This document shows positions 37,258-46,158 of a stretch of DNA of 64,000 nucleotides, piece after piece. The stretch is taken from NCBI GenBank assembly GCA_028819565.1, contig JAPPLD010000027.1, forward strand, positions 80,802 to 144,801, read 5' to 3'. Numbering within the stretch: position 1 is the first letter of the stretch; each line of letters opens with the position of its first letter. The notes beneath the pieces were generated by a model. The model searched no databases and was not told where the DNA came from. It worked only from the letters and a program-made list of their open reading frames with translations. Position numbers and translations under genes: made by a program. The DNA is from Gammaproteobacteria bacterium (lineage in GTDB: Bacteria > Pseudomonadota > Gammaproteobacteria > Poriferisulfidales > Poriferisulfidaceae).

Positions 37258-38489
37258 ACGCTGATTCGCTACTTCAGGAAATTCTGGAGGCCTCCCTAGC
37301 CCGGGTGCGCGGCACGGAAGCCGTGGCCCAATGGCTGGATCGTCACCCGGAGGTCGAATACGATCATGTGATCGCGTTCGGAAAGGCGGCATCGGCGATG
37401 ACCCTCGGTGCGCTGCGTGCACGGCCGGCACCCCGGCGCGGGCTGGTCATCACCAAACACGGTCACCTGGACGACGAACTGAGCAGTTCCCCACAGATCG
37501 AATGCGTCGAGTCCGACCACCCGGTGCCGGGAGAAGCCAGCCTCCGGGCCGGCCAGCGGCTGGTGGAGTTTCTGGGCGAGGCCCCTGCCGATGCCCGCTT
37601 CCTTGCGCTGATTTCAGGCGGTGCCTCCAGCCTGGTCGAGGTGCTGGCACCCAACCTGGACCTACAGGGGCTAAGCAAACTGACCGAGCGGCTGCTGGCC
37701 GAGGGGTTGGCCATCACCGAGATGAACGCCGTACGTCGTTCTATCTCCTGCATCAAGGGCGGGCGCCTCGCGCACTATCTCGATGGACGACCCGCCTGCG
37801 CGCTGATGATTTCGGACGTGCCTGGGGACGACCCGGCCGTAATCGGATCCGGTCCGCTGACCGCAGTGCGCGGTGAAGTCCTGCCCGAGACCTTGTCCGA
37901 CGGGACTCGCCAGTTAATCGAGAAGGCCGAGCGCATGCCGGTTCCGCCACCCGAGGCCTTCCAACTCCTGCAAACCCACATCATCGCCACGCTGGAAGAC
38001 GCCAAGGAAGCGGCAGCATGCCGGGCGGAAGAACTCGGGTTCCCGGTGCATCGACACCTGGAATTCCTGGAAGATGAAGCCGGGAAGACGGGAGTGGCGC
38101 TGGCAGAGTACTTAAAGCAGATAGACACGCCTCCAGGCGTGCACATCTGGGGCGGCGAAACCACCGTCCGGCTGCCCGAGAACCCGGGGCGGGGCGGGCG
38201 CAACCAGCACCTTGCCCTGGCTGCGGCCACGGCGCTGGAAGGCGTCAAGGGCATACGTCTGCTCGCCTGCGGCACGGACGGCACGGACGGCCCGACCGAA
38301 GACGCCGGAGGGGAAGTCGACGGCGGGACGGTGCTGCACGGCCGGGAAGCCGGGCTGGATGCCGAACAGGCGCTGGCGTGCGCCGATGCCGGAAGCTATC
38401 TGGAAGCCGTCAATGCGTTGGTCACCACCGGGCCGACCGGCACCAACGTCATGGACGTGGTGCTGGCGCTCAAGGGCGCCGCGGCTTGA
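37254..38489 (+). CDS. Glycerate 2-kinase, MOFRL/DUF4147 family
   Basis: 411 residues of the GckA/TtuD type, which phosphorylates D-glycerate at the 2 position with ATP. Family segments are [17 protein letters not shown] near residue 37, [40 protein letters not shown] and the C-terminal MOFRL block with NQHLALAAA and [14 protein letters not shown]. Not related to GarK. It is the last gene of the run after purF; the sulfation genes that follow are separated by about 140-280 bp. Confidence 0.9.
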   Translation: MNADSLLQEILEASLARVRGTEAVAQWLDRHPEVEYDHVIAFGKAASAMTLGALRARPAPRRGLVITKHGHLDDELSSSPQIECVESDHPVPGEASLRAGQRLVEFLGEAPADARFLALISGGASSLVEVLAPNLDLQGLSKLTERLLAEGLAITEMNAVRRSISCIKGGRLAHYLDGRPACALMISDVPGDDPAVIGSGPLTAVRGEVLPETLSDGTRQLIEKAERMPVPPPEAFQLLQTHIIATLEDAKEAAACRAEELGFPVHRHLEFLEDEAGKTGVALAEYLKQIDTPPGVHIWGGETTVRLPENPGRGGRNQHLALAAATALEGVKGIRLLACGTDGTDGPTEDAGGEVDGGTVLHGREAGLDAEQALACADAGSYLEAVNALVTTGPTGTNVMDVVLALKGAAA

Positions 38490-38626
38490 CTTGGGCGAGC
38501 CTATACAATGGCAGGGAATCGGTTCAGCATGGTCGGACCCATCAGGAAAACCTGCGAGATTTCAAAGCTCGTCGGAACAGGCGAAAGACCCGGCTGGAAA
38601 TCGCCGGCACCCACGGCAGGCATGCG

Positions 38627-38770
38627 ATGACTCTTTCCTTCTCAACCCACGACGCCCCGGCAGAGGTCTCCGGGGGTCGTCTGCAGGCGCAGAGCCCCGG
38701 CCGAACGGCCGAACCGCCCGGATTCGGCTCGCCCGCCGCCCGCGCTCCCTGGGGGAACTATCCCGGATGA
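38627..38770 (+). CDS. Possible 47-residue peptide upstream of the CysN/APS-kinase gene
   Basis: A short open frame whose TGA overlaps the next ATG by 4 bp (ATGA at 38767-38770). The peptide has no recognisable domain; it contains VSGGRLQAQ in the middle and ends in RAPWGNYPG, rich in Gly, Pro and aromatic residues. In this GC-rich DNA such frames occur by chance and the ribosome-binding site (GGCAGG) is weak. The overlap is the only real support. A leader or regulatory ORF, or a modified peptide precursor, are possibilities only. Confidence 0.25.
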   Translation: MTLSFSTHDAPAEVSGGRLQAQSPGRTAEPPGFGSPAARAPWGNYPG

Positions 38771-40389
38771 AACAGGAAAACCAGCCCCACGCCCGGCCGG
38801 ACAGGCGCGCGCGCCCCGAGGAAGGAGACGGGAGAGAGGGGGTCTGCTTTGTCATCTTTGGGCCGGAGGCCGGGAAGCCGACCCCGCTGGGCCAGTTCCT
38901 GTGCAGGTCCGTCCATGGCCCGGATGGCCCTTTCGAAGGCGCAAAAGGCGAGGCCATCGGTCGCGCCCGCTGCCATCTCGAAACCGAAAGGCGAACGCTC
39001 GTCGCCATCGACACGCCAGATTACGTGCAGTATGTCCGCGCCATGACCGCGGGCGAGGCGCGGGCGGACCTGGCCGTTTTGCTCGTCAACGCCCGCGAGG
39101 GGATTCTGCCCCGGACCCGGCATCACGGCTACCTGGCTTCGCTGATGGGGATTGACCAGGTGGTTCTCGCCGTCGACCGGATCGACGGGGCCGAGGACGA
39201 CGAAGGCGCGTTCTCCGCGATCGTCGAGGCGTTCCACGGGCTCGCGGACAGCCTGGGAATCGAACAGCGGGGCTCCATCCCGATGGCCACGCGAACCGGC
39301 GGGAATGTCTTCGAAGCCAGCGGAAACATCCCCTGGTACCGCGGCCCGACTTTCGTCGAAATGATCGAGACACTCGAGCTCCGGGCACAGGGCCAGGCCA
39401 CGAAAGCAACCCCGGTTCCCGAGCCCGCGCACCAGTTTTCCGCCCACATCCTCTGGAAGGATGCGCAACCGATGCTGCCCGGACGGCACTACGGCGCCCG
39501 TTTCCCCGACGCCTCGGCGGTCGTCCACGTCACCGACCTGGTCCGCCAGATCAACCCCGACACCCTGGAGGGCATGGCCGCCAAGACGCTCGGGACCGGC
39601 GAGATCGGGTACTGCAAGCTGATGCTGGATCAATCCCTCCCGCTCGGCGTCTCCGCCGGCCACGACCGGACGGGCATGTTCGTGCTGACCGACCGACGCA
39701 CCGGCGCGGCCGTTGGCGCAGGCATCATCGGGTTCGCGCTGCGCCGGGCGCACAACATCGTCTGGCAGGAACTGAAGGTCGACAGGGCGGCCCGCGCACA
39801 GGCGCTCGGCCAGCAGCCTTGCGTGCTCTGGATGACCGGCCTGTCCGGCTCCGGCAAGTCGACGATCGCCGACCGCCTGGAGCAGGAACTCCAGGCGCAA
39901 GGGCGGCACACCTATCTCCTGGACGGCGACAACGTCCGGCATGGGCTCAGCAAGGATCTCGGCTTCACCGACCACGACCGGATCGAGAACATCCGGCGGG
40001 TCCTCGAGGTCTCGAAACTCATGGTCGATGCCGGCCTGATCGTGATCGTCTCCTTCATCTCCCCGTTCCGGTCGGAACGCCAGATGGTGCGGGACTCGAT
40101 GGAAGCGGGGCAGTTCCTGGAGATCTTCATTGACACGCCCCTGGAGGTCTGCGAGGCCCGTGACCCGAAAGGCCTCTACGCGAAGGCCCGCCAGGGCGAT
40201 CTCGTGAACTTCACCGGGATCGACTCGCCCTACGAGCCCCCGGAGAACCCGGAATTGCGCATCGACACGACGGAGCTGGCGGTGGAGCAGGCCGTGGACG
40301 AGATCGTGCAGCTGCTGGATTCCCGGATTCACGCGGCGACCCCGACAGCGGAAGGCCCTCCCGGGGCGCAGCCGACGCACCCGGCGTGA
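38767..40389 (+). CDS. Adenylylsulfate kinase with a degenerate CysN-like N-terminal region
   Basis: 540 residues resembling a CysN-CysC fusion. The C-terminal APS kinase (CysC) is intact: P-loop GLSGSGKST at residues 359-367, DGDNVRHGL, and FISPFRSER. It would phosphorylate APS to PAPS. The N-terminal GTPase is degenerate: the P-loop reads GPEAGKP (32-38) instead of G-x4-GK-S/T, DTPGHEQY has become DTPDYVQY (82-89), and NKMD is VDRID. CysN domain II seems missing, since the chain goes from the GTPase straight to the domain-III-like [20 protein letters not shown] sulfurylase regulation is therefore doubtful. It directly precedes a sulfotransferase, so local PAPS supply is likely. Confidence 0.88.
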   Translation: MKQENQPHARPDRRARPEEGDGREGVCFVIFGPEAGKPTPLGQFLCRSVHGPDGPFEGAKGEAIGRARCHLETERRTLVAIDTPDYVQYVRAMTAGEARADLAVLLVNAREGILPRTRHHGYLASLMGIDQVVLAVDRIDGAEDDEGAFSAIVEAFHGLADSLGIEQRGSIPMATRTGGNVFEASGNIPWYRGPTFVEMIETLELRAQGQATKATPVPEPAHQFSAHILWKDAQPMLPGRHYGARFPDASAVVHVTDLVRQINPDTLEGMAAKTLGTGEIGYCKLMLDQSLPLGVSAGHDRTGMFVLTDRRTGAAVGAGIIGFALRRAHNIVWQELKVDRAARAQALGQQPCVLWMTGLSGSGKSTIADRLEQELQAQGRHTYLLDGDNVRHGLSKDLGFTDHDRIENIRRVLEVSKLMVDAGLIVIVSFISPFRSERQMVRDSMEAGQFLEIFIDTPLEVCEARDPKGLYAKARQGDLVNFTGIDSPYEPPENPELRIDTTELAVEQAVDEIVQLLDSRIHAATPTAEGPPGAQPTHPA

Positions 40390-40408
40390 CCGGAAAAGGC
40401 CTTTTCGA

Positions 40409-41440
40409 ATGAACGAAATTCCTCCTGTCTTCGTGTTCAGCACCGGGCGCTGCGGATCCACGATGGTCTCGCAGATGCTCAACCGGCATCCGGACATCCT
40501 CAGCCTGTCCGAGTTTTTTTCGGCCGTCGGCCTGAGCGCGTTCGCCGGGAAGAAGGTGACGGGCGAGCACATGTGGCGCCTGTACAGCAAGCCCGGGAAA
40601 CGGGCGGAAATCATCAAGCGGGAGTCCTTCAGCGAACTGCTCTACCCCTTCGACGACCCTGCTTCACGCTTCGACGCCGCCACCCTACCGCCCATCATGT
40701 CGGTCGCGCTGCCCCATCTGACGGACCACTACGAAGCGCTTTACGACGAGCTTGAACGGTTTGTCCACGCGCAACCCAAGGCCTGGCCCCGCGATCATTA
40801 CCAGGCGCTGTTCACTTGGCTGGGGGAGCGTTTGGGAAAGAAAGTATGGATCGAACGGCACGGCGGATCCCTGCTGATGGCCTCCCGGCTACTGCGCCAG
40901 TTTCCCGAGGCGCGCGTCATCCATGTGTTTCGTGACGGGCGCGAGACGACCCTGTCCATGAGCCATCACCCGCCCTTCCGGGTCGCGCTGACCCTGATCC
41001 GCCGCGCCCGACGCCGGGGAATCGACCTGTACCGAATCCTCGAAAAAACCCAAAACAGCGACCGGCTGACCTGCTGGATGGCAGCCGTGCAGTGGTGGGG
41101 CCTGGACCTGGACCGCGCGCTGTCGGAATCGCTGCCCCTGCCCGAATTCGCCGAATTCTGGAGCAACATGATCGAAACGGGCCACCGGGCGTTCGGGCAT
41201 TTCGGGCCGGACCGGCGACTCGACCTGCGTTTCGAGGAGATGCAGGAAGACCCGCAACGCGAGGCGCGGCGCCTCCTCGAATTCATTTCGCCGGAACTGG
41301 GCAACGAGACCTGGCTCGACGAAGTCGCCCGAATCCCCCGTCCGACCCCGTCGAAATTCGCGCAGCTCGGCCCCGGCATGCAGCAGGCGGTGACCCAGGC
41401 CTGTCGCCCAGGGCTGCAACGCCTCGGCTATACGTGTTGA
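40409..41440 (+). CDS. PAPS-dependent sulfotransferase family protein
   Basis: 343 residues. The 5'-phosphosulfate-binding loop is FSTGRCGSTMVSQML at the N-terminus, and the 3'-phosphate-binding strand is VIHVFRDGRETTLSM (about residues 170-185), the two conserved PAPS sites of the family. No signal peptide; cytoplasmic. Acceptor unknown. It sits 19 bp after an APS kinase, which makes the donor PAPS, and 66 bp before a P450 gene, so the three are likely one transcript that sulfates and oxidises the same molecule. The pairing of sulfotransferase and P450 recalls the mycobacterial stf3/cyp128 pair. Confidence 0.88.
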   Translation: MNEIPPVFVFSTGRCGSTMVSQMLNRHPDILSLSEFFSAVGLSAFAGKKVTGEHMWRLYSKPGKRAEIIKRESFSELLYPFDDPASRFDAATLPPIMSVALPHLTDHYEALYDELERFVHAQPKAWPRDHYQALFTWLGERLGKKVWIERHGGSLLMASRLLRQFPEARVIHVFRDGRETTLSMSHHPPFRVALTLIRRARRRGIDLYRILEKTQNSDRLTCWMAAVQWWGLDLDRALSESLPLPEFAEFWSNMIETGHRAFGHFGPDRRLDLRFEEMQEDPQREARRLLEFISPELGNETWLDEVARIPRPTPSKFAQLGPGMQQAVTQACRPGLQRLGYTC

Positions 41441-41506
41441 TCCGCATGCGCGGCGAGTCCCGGCAAGCCCGGGTACACTGGAGGCGGGATTCGAGGTGAG
41501 CGACGC

Positions 41507-43579
41507 ATGGTAAAGGCCCGGACGCCGGAGGAAGCAATCGAGAAGCCGCTGCTGCTTGCGGAAGAGCTTCATGTTCTCCTGCTCAACCGGAAAGAGGGCG
41601 GCCTCATCAACATCGGCGAGCACAAGACGAATCATGCCTTCGTCGGCGCCGTGCTGATGGACCTGGCGAAAGCGGGGCACCTCGATGCCGACCTGGAAAG
41701 CCTGGCGGTCATGGATTCGACTCCGCTGGACGACGATATCCTGGACCCCCTGCTCTCGGCCATCGCCGAGTCCGGGAACGGGGCCGGGGTCGCCGACGCG
41801 CTTGAGCGTTTTGCCACTCCGGAGATCGTCAACCGGATACGCCGTTGCGCCGCGGAACGCCTGATCCGCAGAGGCATCTTCGGCAGGGATCCGAGCGGGA
41901 CGGTCTTTCTGGACCCGCGGGTGGGCCGGACGCGGCGATACCCCGGGGTGTCCGCGGCCGAGGGCCAGGACGTGACCCTGCGGGTGATGAACGTCATTTT
42001 CAGCGAAGACATCCCGACGCCGGACGAAGCCATGCTGATCGCATTGGTCGATGCCTGCGGGATCTTCGAGCACATCCTCACGAAGCCGGAACTCGAGGAG
42101 CGGCGCGAACGCATCGCCCTGGTGCGCAACCTGGACCTCATCGGGCTGGCGGTCCGCGACGCGATTCTCGCCGCCAGGAAACCGGAATCTGAAGACCAGA
42201 TGCTGCGCCGGGCCTTCCTGGACTCCACCGCCGGAGACAGGGTGCCGATGGCCCCCGGCGCACTTCCCCTGCTCGGGCACTCGCTGCGCCTGCGTCCGGT
42301 GCCCACCAAGACGCTGGCCAATTACTACCGCTCCCTCGGGCCCGTCTTCAGGGTCCGCGACATGACCGGGGAACTCACCGTTCTCGCCGGGCCGGAAGCC
42401 AACCGGTTCTGCCAGAAACACGGGCGCGCGCTCCTTCGCAGCCACGACACCTACACCCCTCTCATCGAGGGCATGGACGCCCAGCGAATCATCCTGAGCA
42501 TGGACGGGGAAGAACACTTCACCCTGCGCCGGGCGATCGCTTCGGGTTTTTCGGGGGACCGGTTCCTGAGCCGGCTGCAGGAAATCCGGGAGATCATCCT
42601 CGGGGAGCTGCCGGACGGCGAGAACCTGGTCGCGACGGACGCGTTCACCCAGCTGACGGCCAAATCCATCGGACTGGCCTGCACCGGCTACACGCTTTCC
42701 AGCTCCGAGGTCAGGGACATGGAGTTTTTCATGCGTCGGGTCATCGCGAGCGCCGTTCTTCGGGTCCTGCCCCGCTTCATGATGCGCACCCCACGCACCC
42801 GGCGGGCAAAGGCCGGGTTCTTCGAGGTCTTCACCCGCATGCTGCAGGCCCGGCTGGACGATGAAGGCGGGGAGGCCCACGAGGACGTGGTCGACGCGAT
42901 GCTGGAGCTGCACCGATCCAATCCCCAGTTCCTGCCCGAGCGCGAACTTCGGGTGTCCTGCCTCGGGCCCATTTTTTCCGGCATGCATACCACCGCCAGC
43001 ACCGGAGCCTTGGCCCTGTACCTGTTGCTGAAGCATCCCGACGTCCTGCAGCGCGTTCGCGCCGAGGCGGACGAGCTTTTCGCAAACGAAGGGCCGACCC
43101 CCGAAAAAATGGAGGCCCTGGACGTCACCCGTCGAGCCGTACTCGAAACCCTGCGGCTGTATAACCCTTTCGGGTCGCTCCTGCGGCATGCGGTCAACAC
43201 CTTCGAGTTCGGGGGCCACACCATCGCAGCCGGAACCCGGCTGTTCCTGCCGACGGCCGTGCCGCACTACTGCCCGGAGTTTTTCCCCGAACCCGAGCGT
43301 TTCGACGTCGACCGCTACCTTCCGGAGCGGGCCGAGCACGATCAGCTCGGCGTCTACATGCCCTTCGGGTTTGGCACCCACCGCTGCCTGGGCAGCAGCA
43401 TCGCCAGCGCGCACCTGGTGTTCTCCCTCGCCACGATCCTGCACAACCGGGAGGTGGAAATGGATCCGCCCGGCTACGAGATGAAGATCATTCTCAGTGG
43501 CGTACCCGCGCCGACGAGAAAATTCAGGCTGAAACTCTCACGCAGGACCGTCGGCGAAACTGCCGGCCCCCCGGCCTGA
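41507..43579 (+). CDS. GPP34-domain / cytochrome P450 fusion
   Basis: 690 residues. Residues about 15-225 form a GPP34 (GOLPH3-like) all-helical domain (EELHVLLLNRKEGG ... GAVLMDLAKAGHL). From about 245 onward is a P450: the I-helix reads SGMHTTAST (around 490), with His in place of the usual acidic residue as in CYP51-type enzymes. ETLR (ExxR) is around 547, and the heme ligand is Cys627 in FGFGTHRCLG. No signal peptide or N-terminal anchor. GPP34 in eukaryotes binds phosphoinositide at membranes; here it may hold the P450 to a lipid or substrate. I am not aware of this fusion as a described protein. Redox partners are not adjacent. Confidence 0.9.
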   Translation: MVKARTPEEAIEKPLLLAEELHVLLLNRKEGGLINIGEHKTNHAFVGAVLMDLAKAGHLDADLESLAVMDSTPLDDDILDPLLSAIAESGNGAGVADALERFATPEIVNRIRRCAAERLIRRGIFGRDPSGTVFLDPRVGRTRRYPGVSAAEGQDVTLRVMNVIFSEDIPTPDEAMLIALVDACGIFEHILTKPELEERRERIALVRNLDLIGLAVRDAILAARKPESEDQMLRRAFLDSTAGDRVPMAPGALPLLGHSLRLRPVPTKTLANYYRSLGPVFRVRDMTGELTVLAGPEANRFCQKHGRALLRSHDTYTPLIEGMDAQRIILSMDGEEHFTLRRAIASGFSGDRFLSRLQEIREIILGELPDGENLVATDAFTQLTAKSIGLACTGYTLSSSEVRDMEFFMRRVIASAVLRVLPRFMMRTPRTRRAKAGFFEVFTRMLQARLDDEGGEAHEDVVDAMLELHRSNPQFLPERELRVSCLGPIFSGMHTTASTGALALYLLLKHPDVLQRVRAEADELFANEGPTPEKMEALDVTRRAVLETLRLYNPFGSLLRHAVNTFEFGGHTIAAGTRLFLPTAVPHYCPEFFPEPERFDVDRYLPERAEHDQLGVYMPFGFGTHRCLGSSIASAHLVFSLATILHNREVEMDPPGYEMKIILSGVPAPTRKFRLKLSRRTVGETAGPPA

Positions 43580-43646
43580 GCCACGTCCCTCACGCACCGT
43601 TCCTCCCGGGCCGGGTGCGGCGCGGGAGCCCGTCACGGGGCCGGGA

Positions 43647-44834
43647 TCATTCCAGGTCTCGGGCCACACGGAACCCCGACACGCTCGTTGCGCCCCAGGA
43701 AATCCTCCGGAAGCGAGCCGCAGACCGATTCCCTTCCCTCCCGTAGAACCAGGCCCCTCCTCGCGCAACGCGCAGGAAGCACAGCCCGGACTCCCATGCG
43801 CTCCCGTCGGCGGGCCCGCCCGAATAGTCGGGATTGAAGCAGTCCTGCGTCCATTCGGCAGCGTTCCCGATCATGTCGTACAGACCAAAGGCATTCGGCC
43901 GGAAGGAGCCTGCGGGGGCGGTGCCCGCAAACCCGTCGTTGCAGGAGACGATTTCATCAAACTGGAAATCGAAGTCATGGAATTGGCTGTCGGCTTCATC
44001 GTACACGCTGGCGAACTCGCAAAGGTCCGCCTCGGATTCCCCGTAGTGGGCTCCGGAGGACCCGGCGCGCGCGGCATATTCCCATTCCGCCTCGGACAGC
44101 AACCGGTACCGCTTCCCCGTCAGTTCGGAAAGCCACTGCACATAACGCTGGGCGGCACGCCAACTGATATTGAGCACAGGACGCCGCCCTTGGCCAAAAC
44201 CCTCGTCGTCCGGCATGCGGGCATCGCAACCCCCCATCCGCACGCAGATCCTCCACTCCGCAAAAGTCACCTCGAAAACGCCGGCCGCGAACGGCGCCGG
44301 GATGGCGACTTCCCGCTGCGGGCCCTCGTTGGCACGGCGGTAGACTTCGGATTCCGGCGATCCCATGCGGAATGTCCCGGCTGGAACCACGGCCATTCTC
44401 GGGGCGGCGTCGCAATCCTGAAAAACGTCGCCCGGCCTGAGCTCCCGGGCCTCTTTCGGGTCGCACTCGGCCACCCATTCGGCGTCGCTCAACGCCACGT
44501 AGCCCCGGCGGTCCGGCTCGCCCTCTTCTCCCTGCACCGCCACGAGGTACCAGGCCCGCGTCTCCTGCAGGAGCCGGAGCGGCGTCCCCGCGGGAACCGC
44601 CGCGATCACCGGGCTGTTCGGGTCAGCGGCTTCCCGTACCGGGCCCGGGTGCGCAAGCATCCGCAACTCCAGCGCCGCCGCCGGCGGGGCGGCACCGGCC
44701 AGCAAGGCCGCCGCGACGACCCCGAAAGCGAACCTTCCCCCTGCGTAACTTCGACCGGCAGGCACTCCCGCCCCCCCGGTGGAAGCCCCGGCCGCAAAGG
44801 CTGGAACCGGCCAAGGCGGGAAAACGCGGCCCAT
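43647..44834 (-). CDS. Exported SH3b / FGE-sulfatase-fold (SUMF1-like) protein
   Basis: 395 residues: a signal or anchor sequence (FAFGVVAAALLAGAAPPAAA), a bacterial SH3-like region (about 65-125) and a formylglycine-generating-enzyme-fold domain (VPAGTFRMGSPESE ... FGLYDMIGNAAEWTQDC ... VARGGAWFYGREGNRSAARFRR). The catalytic cysteines of true FGE, expected in the RGGS-x-x-C ... C-R region, are absent, so it probably does not make formylglycine. It is a tandem paralogue of the upstream gene on the same strand (stop and start are 3-4 bases apart; an alternative GTG start is at 44837). It is convergent with the P450 gene. Confidence 0.85.
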   Translation of the reverse strand: MGRVFPPWPVPAFAAGASTGGAGVPAGRSYAGGRFAFGVVAAALLAGAAPPAAALELRMLAHPGPVREAADPNSPVIAAVPAGTPLRLLQETRAWYLVAVQGEEGEPDRRGYVALSDAEWVAECDPKEARELRPGDVFQDCDAAPRMAVVPAGTFRMGSPESEVYRRANEGPQREVAIPAPFAAGVFEVTFAEWRICVRMGGCDARMPDDEGFGQGRRPVLNISWRAAQRYVQWLSELTGKRYRLLSEAEWEYAARAGSSGAHYGESEADLCEFASVYDEADSQFHDFDFQFDEIVSCNDGFAGTAPAGSFRPNAFGLYDMIGNAAEWTQDCFNPDYSGGPADGSAWESGLCFLRVARGGAWFYGREGNRSAARFRRISWGATSVSGFRVARDLE

Positions 44835-44837
44835 CAC

Positions 44838-46073
44838 TCAATCCAACTCCCGGGCGACGCGAAAACCCAGGCTGCTGTAACTGCTATCCATGGTCCTCTT
44901 GGTGCGGGAGGCCACCCGGTTGTTGGGAAGGCCGTACGCCCACGCGCCCCCACGCGAGACGCGGAAGCGGCAATCGCCCGTCTCCCTGGCGCCGCCGTCC
45001 GCCGGACCGTCCCGATAGTCGCCGTTGTAGCAGTCCTGCGTCCACTCGGCGACGTTGCCGACCATGTCGTACAGCCCGAAGGCGTTCGGCGAGAAAGAGC
45101 CAACCGGCGCACTCGCCGGGTATCCGTCCGAGCACGGCAGGAGCGAGCCAACCGCCCGGGTGACGTCGGGCACCAGTTTCTTCGAGGTCTGGTCCAGTCC
45201 GTTCATATGCTCGCAATAGTCCGATTCCGATCCGGAGCCGGGCCGGGCCGACAGCGTTCCAGCCCGTGCCGCATACTCCCATTCTGCCTCGCTCAGCAGC
45301 CGGTACCGTTTCCCGGTCAGGGCGGACAGCCATCGCGCATAGTTCCGGGCCTGCGTCCAGTTCACGTTGATCACGGGATAGCGCCCGCGCCCCAGCCCGA
45401 GGTCGTGCGGGTGTTGCGAGCCGCACCCGCCCGCACGCTGGCAGGCATCCCATTGCTCAAAGGTCACTTCGAAGGCCCCCACCGCGAACGGGAGCGCCAT
45501 CTCCACCCTGCGCTGGGGCCCTTCGTCGGGCAGCCGGTAGGCTTCCGATTCGGGAGACCCGATCACGAAACTTCCGGCCGGCACCACCACCATTTCCGGG
45601 GATGCCTCGCAATCCTGGAAGCGGTCCCCCGGGCTTAACTCCAGGGTTCCCCGAAGGGTGCAGTTGGCCACCCATTCCACATCGCTGACCGAAACATAGC
45701 CTTGCCGGAACGGAGGGCCGTCCGCCTCCTCGTGCGGTTCGACAAGGTACCAGGTCCGCGTTTCCGAGACCGCGCGCAGCGGGGTACCGCCGGGGGCCAT
45801 CGTGACAATTTCGCTGTTCGGATTCGGGTCCCTCCTTATTGCACCCGGGTCGGCGCGCATGCGAAGCTCAATCAGACGGGAACGCAACGGGTCCGGTCGC
45901 CGCTGCATGAAGGACGACCGCAACGTCATCAGCTCCGCGGGCGTGAACTGGGACAAGAAGGCGACGGTCTGGGAGACCGTCGGCAGATTCGCCAGGACGA
46001 CGGAGGCAACCCCCACCAGAACCAGCACGCCGACTCCCCCTGCGATCCGCTTCCAGGCTCCCCGGATTGTCAC
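44838..46073 (-). CDS. Membrane-anchored SH3b / FGE-sulfatase-fold (SUMF1-like) protein
   Basis: 411 residues from a GTG at 46073, chosen because GGAG lies 7 bases upstream and the reading before it (ATG 46193) is not protein-like. One N-terminal transmembrane helix (GGVGVLVLVGVASVVLANL), then an SH3-like region and an FGE-fold domain (VPAGSFVIGSPESEAYR ... FGLYDMVGNVAEWTQDC ... RGGAWAYGLPNNRVASR). As in the downstream paralogue, the FGE cysteines are missing. Arrangement as two adjacent copies points to a local duplication. Function unknown; substrate-binding or lectin-like roles are possible for this fold. Confidence 0.83.
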   Translation of the reverse strand: MTIRGAWKRIAGGVGVLVLVGVASVVLANLPTVSQTVAFLSQFTPAELMTLRSSFMQRRPDPLRSRLIELRMRADPGAIRRDPNPNSEIVTMAPGGTPLRAVSETRTWYLVEPHEEADGPPFRQGYVSVSDVEWVANCTLRGTLELSPGDRFQDCEASPEMVVVPAGSFVIGSPESEAYRLPDEGPQRRVEMALPFAVGAFEVTFEQWDACQRAGGCGSQHPHDLGLGRGRYPVINVNWTQARNYARWLSALTGKRYRLLSEAEWEYAARAGTLSARPGSGSESDYCEHMNGLDQTSKKLVPDVTRAVGSLLPCSDGYPASAPVGSFSPNAFGLYDMVGNVAEWTQDCYNGDYRDGPADGGARETGDCRFRVSRGGAWAYGLPNNRVASRTKRTMDSSYSSLGFRVARELD

Positions 46074-46158
46074 CCTGCTTCTCCGTCGTCCGCCAATCGA
46101 TGTCTCCCCTGGGGCATTATGCGGCACGCACGCCCCGGACGCCCCACCCGTACGCGCA

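Noticed and set aside
38486..38509. Promoter TTGACT / TATACAAT before the sulfation genes
   Set aside because: The two hexamers are only 10-12 bp apart, too close for sigma70.
38212..38766. N-terminal extension of the CysN/APS kinase frame into the glycerate kinase gene
   Set aside because: The extra residues are an out-of-phase reading of the glycerate kinase end and intergenic DNA; similarity starts after the ATG at 38767.
40889..43444. 851-residue open frame on the minus strand opposite the sulfotransferase and P450 genes
   Set aside because: It is antisense to genes with clear motifs, has no recognisable domain, and is rich in residues expected from reading GC-rich codons backwards.
43580..43646. 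Rho-independent terminator between the P450 and the SUMF1-like genes
   Set aside because: Several short GC inverted repeats occur but none with a proper loop plus T-run in either direction.
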